Shown here: piece after piece, positions 38,040 to 57,104 of the stretch | Position numbering within the stretch: position 1 is the first letter of the stretch | Layout: each line of letters starts with the position of its first letter | Assembly (NCBI GenBank): GCA_029204225.1 | Contig: CM055097.1 | Location: forward strand, 66,036,268 to 66,100,267 | Direction: 5' to 3' | DNA from: Diphasiastrum complanatum | Taxonomy: Eukaryota > Streptophyta > Lycopodiopsida > Lycopodiales > Lycopodiaceae | DNA: 64,000 nucleotides | The notes under the pieces: generated by a model | What the model was told of the DNA's origin: nothing | Databases searched by the model: none | Seen by the model: the letters and a program-made list of their open reading frames with translations, nothing else | Translations under genes and position numbers: made by a program

Positions 38040-39480
38040 ACAATGTCAGTCAATCATATTCTCGACAACCATTAATCAACATCTTTATTATATAAGATTA
38101 TATAGGTCACACACCAACAACTAGAAAAAATATCATACAGATCACATATCACTAAGGTCTTCAATATATCATAAATGCTATTGATCATGGATCTAAATGA
38201 TCCTATGCAACCAGCATTTAGGAGGTCACATAACAAAAAATCATGTTTTCACTTTGACCATATAATTATGTCATGAAATCAAATCGAATATATGACACCT
38301 AGATTTTTAATAAATCTAGATTTTCATGACATCATCAATTTGATATAATATTGTGTCATAAAATCTCAAAAGATTTGTCAAACTAGTTGTTTAATAAAAA
38401 CATGTACTATCATTATATCTCATGATTTTGTCTTTTATGTCAAATCTCAACAATTTTTTTTTATAAAAATATAAGATCTGTAAAAACTAGTTTTGTAAAA
38501 TTAAACACTATCATAATGACCCATGATTTTATCTTATATGTTCAATCATATTAAAAAAATATGTTTTATGGTTTTATTTTATATTTTGGGTCAAATTTCA
38601 CGAAAAAAATTTGCTCACTGAAGTGCGAGACAGAAGGGTGAGACTGAAGTGCGGTGACTGCAATCAGCCGTTCAACAACATGATATCCTCCCATAAAAAA
38701 ATGTGAGCCACTTCGATACTGTTGTAGCCACTTAGATAGTTCCATAGATAAGCTATTGACAGTCAAAGTCTTAGACAATGTCTAGACAATTGCTTAGATA
38801 GCTTCACTTCTAATTAGATAATCCTTAAAAAAAACTACCCTAGAAGCTTAGATGTATCTCATTTCTATCAGGTGTCTTGCTTGCAGGATCGACATCTCAC
38901 AAAAGATTCATGCACCTTCTACAATATTGTATGGCTACCTACGATCGAGATAGCTAGTGATTGGATCAAGTGAATAATCGAATTGAACAATAGTGAATTG
39001 AATCGAACAAGCGAGCAATTCCAATGTCAATCAATCATATACTAGCACCCCATTGATCAACCTCTTTGTTACAATGCTAAATGATATTTCAACTAATTAC
39101 TATGATTTCATATAAGGTTATATAGGTCACACACCAACAATTAAAAAGATATATCATATAGGTCACATATCACTAAGGTCTTCAATATAACATAAATGCT
39201 TTTGATCATGAATCTAAACGACCCCATGCAACCATTTAAAAGGTCACATGACAAAAACGAATTTTTCACTTTGACCATGTAATTATGTCATGAAATTATA
39301 TCAAATCTATGACACCTAGATTATTAACAAGTTAATTTTCTTATGACATCATCGATTTGAGATAATATTATGTCATAACATCCTAAAAAACTTGTCAAAT
39401 CACTTGTTTAATAACAATATGTACTATCTTTGTATCTCATTATTTTGTATGTCAAATCTCAAAAAAAAATAAAATTTATA
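38040..39480. repeat. Direct repeat of about 400 bp, two diverged copies
   Basis: About 38042-38470 and 39020-39480 share long blocks, including TATAGGTCACACACCAACAA, CACATATCACTAAGGTCTTC and TTAATAA..ATGTACTATC. They are separated by unique sequence that contains no supported gene. Identity is about 80 percent by eye. Nature unknown; LTR structure was not recognised. Confidence 0.75.
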
Positions 39481-39699
39481 ACAATATAAAACTAGTTTTA
39501 ACAACTAAGTGTATTATGATCTTAATCCACGTGGTGGTTATAAAAAATATGCGTGGCAATGTAGTTCATGCCCGTTTGCATGATTTAGTTGCTTGATATT
39601 TTGGTAAAGATTACTAGACCGATTGGTCCTCCCAATCGCTTCGAGATAAAAATAAAATAAGAGAGACTTTATATTCTAAATTCCCTCAATTCAATGTTT

Positions 39700-40430
39700 T
39701 TAGTAGGACTTGGGCCTTGAACACAATGTGCCTTTGGATTCGAAACAAAAGACAATTGATGAGAAGAGCTGTGAAGAATCCCAGGAATCCCACGAAGCCT
39801 AGATGGTGCTCCAAACGAGATTGGAGGAAGGTGAAAGGGGAATTGTTGCAAAACAATCCCCAAAAAATGAATAACAACGTAGAGCCACTATCGAGAAGCT
39901 CTTAAAACATGGCCAAAGCCACTTGGGATCGGGAGGAAGGGGCAATCTAGAGGCCCAATTTGTATGTGCAATATTTTTTACTATAAATCTATTTTCGTAG
40001 TGAGATTGTTAATGTTTTGTATTGCTAAACTATATTGTATTGCTAAACTATGTTTTTTTGTTGAATGTAGCTTAGTGATTTTGGAAGACACATGACTGCG
40101 GCCGAGTACAAACAAGGCTACGATCATGGATATGCCGGCCTTAAAGCTTTTATGGAATCCCATGGATTGCGTCCAATCGTAAACTCTGAACCTTTATTGT
40201 TTTGTTTACTTTGTGATTTACAAGTAAGTTTAATCTCAATTTAATTGAATCTTTGATTCTATTTTGTAGGAGGCTCTACAACTTCAAGCGTTCGTGATGT
40301 AGAGAAAAATATTGAGGAGGAAAATGTGGAAGAGAACGTGAATGAGAGCATTGGGGAGTTTGAAGATATGGACACCAACGTAAACCTACAAGATGAAGGA
40401 AGCGAGGAGGGAGGAAGTGACGATGAGTAG
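39700..40430 (+). pseudogene. Decayed gene fragment with acidic C-terminus
   Basis: Three coding-like pieces lie in order. 39715-39960 reads LEHNVPLDSKQKTIDEKSCE, then stops that fit CAG or CAA changes. After the acceptor TTGAATGTAG, 40071-40223 gives FGRHMTAAEYKQGYDHGYAG and LKAFMESHGLRPI, ending at a strong donor GTAAGT. After ATTTTGTAG, 40270-40429 gives GSTTSSVRDVEKNIEEEN, FEDMDTNVNLQDEGSEEGGS and DDE before a TAG. The last two pieces do not join in phase with the strongest splice sites, so either the gene is broken or I have one site wrong. Acidic tails like this occur on several plant transposases and nuclear proteins. The family is not recognised. Confidence 0.4.
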
Positions 40431-40587
40431 AACTTTAAAATTGAATGTAAGGCCTTGTAGAAGGCAATGGATGAAGGGGGAATTCATTCTCTCATCAATG
40501 TACTCTTTTTGATATCAATATAATATTTTGCCACTACATCATTCTTGCAAAAATGTTGAATGCATAAATTTTTAATTCATGGATGCA

Positions 40588-40720
40588 AATGTATAGTCTA
40601 TTGAATGCACATCTAATTGAATGCAATGTATCTATTGATGAATTCAATGCAATGTATAGTCTATTGAATGCACATCTATTGAATGAAAATGTATCTATTG
40701 ATGAATTCAATGCAATGTAT
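40588..40720. repeat. 63-bp tandem duplication
   Basis: Two copies beginning AATGTATAGTCTATTGAATG, themselves built of smaller TTGAATGCA and TCTATTGATGAATTC words. Noncoding. Confidence 0.85.
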
Positions 40721-41261
40721 TTATTTTAGCACATGATTTGCATGTTAGAATGCACAATGGAAAGTAATGGAAAGCACAATGGAAAGCAATGGAAACCACA
40801 ATACAATGCATCAATAGATAACACATTAAGTTATCAACTAAATATCAAATGAACCAAAATAAATGTGAATTTACCTTTACTATTGTATCTCCATTGTTTT
40901 GCAATCTTTGCTTTTCCTTTTGCATGCACTTGAAAAAAAATCCTTTGCAATGAAAGCTCTTTTTCCATTTTTCATATTCAAGCCTACATCACAAACAAAA
41001 AAGATCTTAAAACTCATACTAAAGGATTATGATCACAAAACAAATACAACTAACATCCATCGATGGACTAAAAACACAAAACATTATCAATGTCCATAAA
41101 ATAACTATCAATATTCTCACTCACATTAACCCCCATCTCATCCTTCCATCTTTTCTCTCTTTTTCTCTCTCTCACACAAAAGAAAAATGAAGTCGACATC
41201 TAGTTTAGGAGCGAACCACATTTTGGTTCACGCGCCAAAAAAAAATTTGATCAAAAAATTT

Positions 41262-41480
41262 TGCGTGGATTATCCACACGTGGATAATTCACGCAAAATC
41301 CAGAGAGTTGGGGCCGTGGATACCGCATGGATATAAAAAAATTTATTCATGCCAAATCCACGGCCCCAACTCTCTGGATTTTGCGTGGATAAAAAAAATA
41401 CGCGTGGATAATTTGCCATTGCGTGGAACATCCATGCGACCGTATCCATGCGTATATCCACGCCAATCCACGACTATATC
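41262..41480. repeat. Fold-back element with perfect 32-bp inverted repeat
   Basis: 41290-41321 and 41356-41387 are perfect reverse complements (32 bp arms, 34-bp loop; the arm includes CCAGAGAGTTGGGGCC). A smaller palindrome, ATTATCCACACGTGGATAAT, lies just left at 41269-41288. The word GCGTGGAT or its complement occurs about ten times in the whole stretch. It could be the core of a fold-back transposon or MITE, or a small-RNA hairpin source. Confidence 0.85.
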
Positions 41481-41584
41481 CACCTCCTTTGTATTGTGCG
41501 TGGATATTTGCTTCTTGTGTTCTTGTGATCTCATAGACAATCTGATTGGAAAAAGTATCTCCCAATGTTGAGTTTATACACAGT

Positions 41585-41710
41585 AGCGCAAAACATTCTA
41601 CCACTGGATTCAGTCCTTTTAAGTTGATGTATGAATTTCAGCCCCATTAGTGCAACACATTCTGCCACTGGATTCAATCATTTTAAGTTGATGTATGAAT
41701 TTCAGTCCCA
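41585..41710. repeat. 64-bp tandem duplication
   Basis: Two adjacent copies containing ACATTCT.CCACTGGATTCA and TTTTAAGTTGATGTATGAAT, differing at a few positions. Confidence 0.85.
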
Positions 41711-43571
41711 TTTTGTAGATTTTATCAGACTATTTTCTAGTTCATCTTATATTCCACTTAAGTTATTTGAAAGAATGACTTAGTAGATAGGATACGTAAC
41801 AACCTCTAGTTTTTTTTTTTAATAAATCTTTTTATTTTTAGATATTTTAAGACCATCGTAGTTTTATCTCTAAATATAGTAAATATGCAAGTCTATAATT
41901 TTCTAAAAATAACAAGTCTCGAATTTATGTGTATGTCAGATTTCTAAAGTTAGCAACAAATACATTTTTCAAAAATAGCAATTGAACCTTACAAATTTGT
42001 AAGATGCTTATGGTACTTTCTAAAAATAACAACTTACGTTACAATTTGCAAGGTATTTATTACTCATATATTTTTTAAGTAAAATTTCAAGGGGAATATT
42101 ATGCCATTTAAGGTGTCCTCCAAATACGTTGTGAAAAAATTTGGAGATTGTTACGTACCCATAAGGGCATGTAACAAATTACTTGAGGTGCAAACTCATT
42201 ATATGGGACATGACGGTAGGCCTTTTGGGTGCCACATGTCAATGTTCCAATGATGCGGGGTAACCCAAAGTTGTCGACCCAGGTAGTGCGTGCAATTGAT
42301 GCATGTCGATGGTTATGACATGACTATGTTGGTGGAGGTGATCCCAGCTAGACTATGTATATACGAGTGGATTTCCATGAGCTGGGGCATTCATTCTCAC
42401 TTGGAGAATGAAGAGCTCTCCCACATAGTTAAGCCATGACAATATCTTGTCCTACAATGTAGGTATGCCAAGGGGGATGCTAAGGTGTGACGGTATGGGA
42501 CATCGGTGTATGCAAAAATAAGAAAAACTATAGGGAATTAAATGCACTTGTAAAAAAAGATGTTGCTGATTTTTGGAGATTGATTCAACAAATATATTAA
42601 GCGTGGATTTTTCAAACACATTGGTATTTACTTGGTCACTCTAAGCAAGTATAATTCCATTGATATCTAGCTTATAATTTTGTTAATTTTGTTGATCATT
42701 AATAATGTATGGCACATCTATATAATAGAAAAAAAGTTCATAGAATAAGAAATAGTTCCAAATAAATTCTCATGTAAAAGATGGATGCTGTAGATCGTTA
42801 GATGAGGGTGTATCATAAGGATGAAGGGGGGTCCCGTTGAGGAAGAAGCACTTTTATAGGCTGCTATCCAAGCACTTAGCTGCGTGGTTGCCATGGCGAG
42901 GAGGAGAAAAGGGAGCAAAACACGTCCCAACGAAAAGGCACCAGCCTTCCGTCACATTTCCAAAGGAGCTGCTGCGATGTCTTTTCCCTTACCAGTATCT
43001 ACTGACGTCTAGACCACTGCGAATCACAATTCTACTAATCTCTCACTGCGAATCACAATTCTAGCCTTCGCTTTTCTGTCATTTCAGTACACAAATCGGC
43101 TGCGTTGTCTATCCAAGTACCAGTGTCCACTGGATCTCTCACAGAATGCCAGAAGTCTAATGTTACGTTTTTTCTTGTTTGGCTTGATATTTGCTGATTT
43201 TGCTGTTTGTACTCACGATTCCCATCGTTTTCATGGAAATCTTGTCGCGTGACCCGCCGAACCGTCTTTTATTGATGAAGGGTTACTACCACATAAGTTT
43301 CGATCTTAGAGCGAGACGTATGTAATATAAGGATTCGAAATATTAGAGTTTCTGCTATACAATAGAGCTGGATTCTTGTCCCTGGTATCCAAGCTACTGC
43401 GGTTGTCGATTATTTTGTGAAGCACCCGGCATACGAAGTGCACTAAACACGCAAATAGCTTACCTAGTGTTCTCGATTCATGATATTTAGTTCCAGAAAG
43501 CATTTGGTAGATGCGCTGTGAAGTTCATAATCTTGCATGTTATAGTGGAAAGCAGAGTCGCACTCCATTCA
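41711..43571. other. Spacer and probable MYB promoter / 5' region
   Basis: No supported gene. The last few hundred bases before 43572 presumably hold the promoter and 5' UTR of the MYB gene; I cannot name a TATA box or specific site with confidence. Confidence 0.4.
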
Positions 43572-45395
43572 ATGGGCCGTGCACCGTGCTGCTCGAAGCT
43601 GGGACTGAACAGAGGTCCATGGACTGCAGAAGAGGATGCTCTTCTTGCCAAGCATGTGGGGGCACACGGCGAAGGTTGTTGGAAAGGCCTTCCAAAAGCT
43701 GCAGGTCTGTTTGTACCTTACGTTATTGCTTGTTGGAGAAATGATCTACGTTTTGATTACAAAGCGTACTCAAAGTATGCATATTAGAGTTGAACATGGA
43801 AGTACATTGTCATGCACTGGACTTACACCAACTAAAACCGAGTAGTACCGTATTTATGTCTATCCAACCAGAAGACTTTTTAAATTGTTTATGCTCCTTT
43901 GACTTCGTATAATATTTTGCAGGTTTGCTGAGATGTGGTAAGAGCTGTCGATTGAGATGGGTGAATTATTTGCGGCCCAGTGTTAAACGTGGGAACATTT
44001 CTGAAGACGAAGAAGATCTAATCATTAAGATGCATTCACTCCTCGGAAATAGGTAGGTCCTAGTTTTTATCATAATCCTTGAACTTTGAAGAAAGCATTA
44101 CAATTTTTACTTGCAACAGGCAATTCTGCTTTTGGATTATGTATCCTCATAATGACTATCGTTAAGCACCTGAAGAGGTCAATCAGTTTTCATGCAGATG
44201 GTCTCTGATTGCAGCAAGGATTCCAGGCAGAACAGATAACGAGATCAAAAATTACTGGAATACGTACTTGAGCAAGAAATTGACCAGAAGAGGTATAGAT
44301 CCTAAAAGTCATAAAGTCCTAAAAACTTCAGGTCCGCAGTATGCGAAAGCTGATCATAACATTCACCAGCCTTTGAACATTTTAGACATGATCCACACCG
44401 AAAAAGCTCCTAGCAGTACTGATAATTACCGAAAGGAAAGTTTTCAATCGCTGGCTTTTCTTGGATCACATTGCGATCGCCAGGAAGAAACTAGTAACAC
44501 ACCTACGTCACCTATTGATTCGGACAATGAAGGAGATTTCGCAAGAGAAGTTTCTTCGATTAAATCGGACGTTGAGATTAATAAAAATGGCAAGGAAGCA
44601 TCCTCATCATATGGCTCACCAAGAAGAAGCAATTGCTCAAATGAGCAGAAGAGCTATAATTATGTGATTGATTACGATCCCATTTCTTCACTAAGTTATA
44701 GTTCCCTTGAAAATCGGCAAACAGTTCAGCCTGACAGAGACAACATTCGAGACTATCAACACTTAGAAGAATCTGTTTCCATAAGCTCGGCGAGCTGCAG
44801 CTCCGACAGTTTCGCATACCTCGGACTACCTTCATATTTTGCTCAGAATCTTTCGAATACCTCGTCAAAATGCACTTCACCTTCTTCTCATGATCAGAGT
44901 ACTACCTTTAGCAGCCGTAGTGCTATTGCGACTGCTTCATGTTTGAAGACTATGCCACCACACCTGGTAGAGAACGACACGACCATTCTTTCACATTACA
45001 GCATCCAATTTTCAGTCAGAGAGCTCTCCTCCTTTGAAGAAAAAAATTCTACGAACATATTACCTACCTCGTTTGAAGTGGACAAAGCTTTAAATCATAC
45101 AGAAACCTTAAGCGACATTAGATCTCCTGTTTTTTCTAGAGATTTTGCTCATGCACGTACACTCGATTCCGAGGAGCATATAGAAAGAGATATATCGAAT
45201 TGCGTAGACAAATTGGCAACTGCTGAATATTTGGAAACAATTGATCAGCCCTTTGCGCAATCACATTTTTGGAATATCTCTGGGTGCAACGCAAACTATT
45301 TGGATTTCCAAGAAAACTTGACGAACTTTGAGTGGACGCAATTTGATGTCCTTGAAAGCGAGGAGGAAGCTAGCTTCAGTTTATATCAAGCTTAA
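43572..45395 (+). CDS. R2R3-MYB transcription factor
   Basis: A nuclear DNA-binding regulator. Three exons, 43572-43704, 43923-44052 and 44198-45395, join in phases 1 and 2, the classical plant R2R3-MYB intron positions. The protein has 486 residues. The start [17 protein letters not shown] is the usual family N-terminus. The in-frame codons upstream are ignored. R2 (about 13-64) keeps three Trp: [32 protein letters not shown]3 (about 65-115) has Ile for the first Trp, as is common, then [20 protein letters not shown] and NYWNTYL. R3 contains the complete bHLH-interaction signature [DE]Lx2[RK]x3Lx6Lx3R (DLIIK..L..L..R), so a partnership with a bHLH factor, as in flavonoid or epidermal MBW complexes, is likely. 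[14 protein letters not shown] follows. The remaining 360 residues are Ser/Asp-rich, with no repression motif I can name and a Trp/acidic C-terminus. All frames are intact. Target pathway is inference. Confidence 0.95.
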
Positions 45396-50675
<5,280 letters not shown>

Positions 50676-51890
50676 AAATGCAAGTGGAGGTTTAAACGTT
50701 TCCCACCAAAAAAACTGTCATATAACTTGTAAACGCCAAAGGAGGAGCGAAAAACTTGATGCTAAAGCAATCAAGTGTATCTTTGTCGGTTATGATGAGA
50801 GGATGAAGGCGTACAAGTGTTTTGATCTTGTAATGAACAGAATTCACATAAGCAAAGATGTGATCTTTGATGAGATGCATAGGTATGAAGATGAAGACCA
50901 TACATGTGATGAAAGCATCAAAAGACTTCCCACAATCTTGGAAGAAGAAAATGAAGAGGATGCTCCACAAGATGATGCACATGAAGACGAAGATCGAGAG
51001 GGTGAGTATGAGAAGACACCACCTATCCAAGAGCCTAGGGGAAGGTACTTGCCGATAGGAGCAGTAAAGGAGAAACCGGTTGGAATAAAAGACATTACTT
51101 GGGACACATACTCTCCACGAAGTGTATCACCGAAATCTAAGATACCAAAATGGTATGAAAATATCATGAAAGACGCAAAGCTAAATCAAGCAGGATCTAG
51201 CACACAAGAAGAAGTGAGAAGATCAATGCGGGAAAGGAAGTCTCTCAATCGCTATCATGTGAACTATGCCCTAATGAGTGACATTTTGAAGTGTCGAGAG
51301 CCATCAACCTTTGATGAGGCAAAGGATCACAAAGAGTGGCAAAGGGCAAGGAGATGGAGTCCATCCACAGGCATGATACATGGGAGTTGGTTGATCTACC
51401 ACTTGGAAAGAAACCCATTGACAACAAATGGGTGTTTAGAACAAAGTTTCATGCAGATGGCACAATAGCAAAGCATAAGGCACGCCTAGTAATGAAGGGC
51501 TACGGTTGTTTTTCATGGTCTAGCAAGAAGCAAGATACCATTTCTCTTTCTTCTACAGAAGCCGAATATAAAGCGTTAAGTTCTGCCACCCAGGAAGCTA
51601 TTTGGCTGTGTAAGTTGTTATGTGAGATTGGCATGAAGCAGGTAAATCCTACTCTTATTTTATGTGACAGCCAAAGTGGAATACAATTGGCTAAGAATCC
51701 TGTCTTTCACGCGAGGACAAAACATATTGAGGTAAAATATCACTTTGTGCGTGAAAAGCTACAATCTGAAGATATAAATATTGTACACTATTCTACGTTG
51801 TTACAAGTTGCTCATATATTTACAAAAGCTTTAAGTAAAGAGAAGTTTGAAACTTTTAGAGCCAAACTTGGCTTAGATCTGATTATGTAA
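50676..51890 (+). pseudogene. Copia family B 3' pol: integrase tail, RT start, RNase H
   Basis: After GGLNVSHQK and a frameshift comes KLDAKAIKCIFVGYDERMKA, then the variable acidic linker, RRSMRERKSLNRYHVNYALM and, after a shift near 51345, the RT start TWELVDLPLGKKPIDNKWVF and HKARLVMKGY. The next residues are already in RNase H (GCFSWSSKKQDTISLSSTEA, ILCDSQSGIQLAKNP, HIEVKYHFVRE, THIFTKAL-type end). About 390 codons, including the YVDD active site, have been removed at a single in-frame junction at about 51502. The element ends in a stop at 51890, 55 bases before its 3' LTR. Confidence 0.88.
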
Positions 51891-51944
51891 AAATTCTCTA
51901 CTTATGCTACTATAAAGAGAGACGTTGATCATTGAGGGAGAGAG

Positions 51945-52180
51945 TTAAAATAGCAATGATCGACTTATACAGTGCTTTCTAATTTCGACGACACCACTTG
52001 TGCTCAGTTCTAGAATTATCGGGCCGTCTTTCTTTTACGAGCCCTTTGAGTGCTCTTAAGAAACTTTATCTTTGTACTTATTAGTGTGAATATACAATTT
52101 GTGGGAGAGCAATTCTGTTGTCTTGTGTTATTGCACTTGACGTTGTGCTGTGGTGATTGATTCGGTCGGGTTTTTTAAAA
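51945..52180 (+). mobile_element. 3' LTR of copia family B
   Basis: A direct match to the LTR at 16799-17049, preceded by the purine tract GAGGGAGAGAG (51934-51944). Roughly 18 differences in 235 bases by eye. No primer site follows, which fits a 3' LTR. No target duplication was recognised on the right, where gypsy sequence starts almost at once. Confidence 0.82.
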
Positions 52181-52189
52181 TTGTATTCT

Positions 52190-52720
52190 CAACTCATCCC
52201 AGAGACAGTCAAAGCTAGCAGATCTGATTGGGAACATACGTTATATGTTGCACTGTGGGCATTCATGATAGCATACAAGGAAAGCATTGATCAAACGCCC
52301 TTCCAATTGGTTTATGGTCAGGATGCAATAATGCTAGTGGAATTTTTGGTACTTTCATTGCGAGTTGCCATAACACAATGGCTTGATGAGTCCAGATTTC
52401 TTCAATTGCACCATGAAGCATCACACAAACTTTGCAAAACATGCTTATTAATTGTGCATGCATTGACGATTGAGAAGGCATGACACAAGGCATGGCATGA
52501 TCGCCAGCTACACAAGAAGGATCTTTGATTTGGAGATCTAGCCCTCATGTACAAAACCAAGGTGATCAAAGAAAAATTGAAGTTCACAGGCAAAGGCCCG
52601 TACCGTGTCAAGGAGATCCTAAGCCATGGAGCCGTGAACCTCGAACAATTGGATGGGATGCCATTTGATACACCCATCAACGGTAGCCGACTTCACAAGT
52701 ATTGGCCACCTCAGTGACAT
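52190..52720 (+). pseudogene. Gypsy integrase C-terminal relic
   Basis: Aligned to the integrase tail at 32680-33173: SRSDWEHTLYVALWAFMIAY, QTPFQLVYGQDAIMLVEF, HKAWHDRQLHKKDL, FGDLALMYKTKVIK and GPYRVKEILSHGAV, ending SRLHKYWPPQ and a stop. Two in-frame stops interrupt it. Divergence from the 32-kb copy is large, so it comes from another member of the lineage. The catalytic core is missing. Confidence 0.85.
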
Positions 52721-53231
<511 letters not shown>

Positions 53232-53763
53232 CATCAAAACATATTTTTGTTTTTATTTTGCAGGCCGCCGTAAAGATACTAGTATATTTCAAGTGTACAA
53301 CTACAAAAAGTAAAGTAGGCGACTCCAAGCCCGTTCAATACATTACCCAAAAATACAGACTATACAATCACACTCCACACAGGGAGGCAGTTTCATAAGA
53401 GACTTATCAGAGTGCATAAGGAAAGTAGCAAAATAAAAACATACAAAAATCATAACAGATGGGGCTGAGCCCTTAAAAATCTGTAGATTTTGGACAGTCC
53501 ATATTTTTCATAAAATCGCTAACCTGCAGACATGCCAAAAGGTGAGATCAGAGTGACAAGTAAGTGAGATGTCACCCAACAAGATGGTGTCAATCTCAAG
53601 AGGAAGGGGAAAGCCCAATTGAGAATCCCCATACCTCTTGACCCCATCACCATAGGGCGGTTTGCCCATGAAGTAATTAACCACAGTGGTGTTAGCCAGC
53701 AAAGAAAGACAATCACCAAAAAGAACAAGGTCATCTTTTTTATTTCAAATATTTCTGACCTCC

Positions 53764-55703
<1,940 letters not shown>

Positions 55704-55708
55704 AGTAC

Positions 55709-56947
55709 TGTTGGATTTACTTCTTCCACTCTCCTAAATCCCAATTTTAATCTGCCTCCATTCATGCTGTATATTTTCTAATATTGTCACGTAGTCTGCA
55801 TTTTTACATGCAAATTCGCATAGACGAATAAAACGCGAATGAATCACGACACTATGTTCTTACACAGGTCATGGTGACAGGCAAAAGGGGGACACTACCT
55901 CACAGAATGGCAAAGTGCCCTAAAAGCTAAGGCACACCTTATCCTAAGGCCATTCGTAAGAGTGATGCACTCTTACATCATCACGAACATTCACCTGACG
56001 TCACACCCTTTTCCATGCTCATCCTTTGTAGCTGCGCTAACGGATTGAACAACGACTACAGCCACCCACGATCTCTTACAGACAACACATCCACTCTGTA
56101 CTTTTATATTTGTACACCTGTAATATCTTGTATATAGTAGATACCATATGTGACGTCACACCTTTTCCATGCTCATCCTTTGTAGCTGCGCTAACGGATT
56201 GAACAATGACTGCAGCCACCCACGATCTCTTACAGACAACACATCCACTCTGTACTTTTATATTTGTACACCTGTAATATCTTGTATATAGTAGATACCA
56301 TCTGTGTATTTGATAATCACGATGAAGCAGTGTCATGCTAGAAGAGCAAGATAAGTCTAGAATAAGAAAAGGAGGTTACATTCCTCATCACAGATAGAAA
56401 TAAGCTTCGTAGTGCACGTGGTTTCGTTCGCTACTGTCTTGTGCTCTATCGCATTATTGATCTGTATACTTGCTATACTTAATCTGACACAGTTCATTTA
56501 TTCTACGTTTACGATCTGTCAATATTGCTATGCTTATTCTTCTTTTTGTTTGATTGTTCCAGTTGCTCTTTCTGATAATAAATGATTAATTTTTTATTCT
56601 TATCTTTCGCAAATAATTCGCGACTAATTATCAGTCGAGCACTGTCTAGCTCTTTGCGAATCATTCGCGACAAATAATTTGTCTTGCAATTCACGACAAA
56701 TTATTCCTCTAGCGCTTCATCCATTTAAAGGTTTAGCTATGTAATCTAGAATGACCGTGATTTCAATCACTATTTGTTCTGTTCATTCTGATAGGCGTAG
56801 TCATGCTTAGGGAGAGAGTCATTTAACTCATTCCGCTGTGCACGAACATTTTCTGTTCGAGTTCGCTACTTGTTCGTTTCTTGTTCAAGTTCGTCTCTCG
56901 TTCGCGTCTTGTTCGTCATTTATTCGTTCTCTCTCTCTCTCCCAACA
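55709..56947 (+). repeat. Copia family A 5' LTR
   Basis: 1239 bp, TG...CA ends, the right end being a CT-rich CTCTCTCTCTCCCAACA. About 150 bp longer than its 3' partner because of the internal duplication listed separately. Confidence 0.95.
55996..56304. repeat. 155-bp tandem duplication private to the 5' LTR
   Basis: 55996-56150 and 56151-56304 are near-identical, starting TGACGTCACACC. The 3' LTR has one copy. The unit spans the TGACGTCA palindrome (a CRE/bZIP-type core) and a TATATAG-containing segment, so the duplication may have doubled promoter elements. It must post-date integration, since both LTRs are copied from one template. Confidence 0.92.
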
Positions 56948-56960
56948 TGGTATCAGAGCT
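56948..56960 (+). other. Primer binding site for initiator tRNA-Met
   Basis: TGGTATCAGAGCT directly follows the LTR end. Confidence 0.93.
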
Positions 56961-57104
56961 ATGTTCATAGCTTGATTAGCTTCCACAATACAAGACTCTA
57001 CTAGCCGATAGAGTAATTGTCTTCTTGTTCTGTATTTTCCAGTATCAGATTTTCATACTTAAGTCACTGATAGTTTCACCTATCACTTAGACTAATTCTT
57101 CCAC

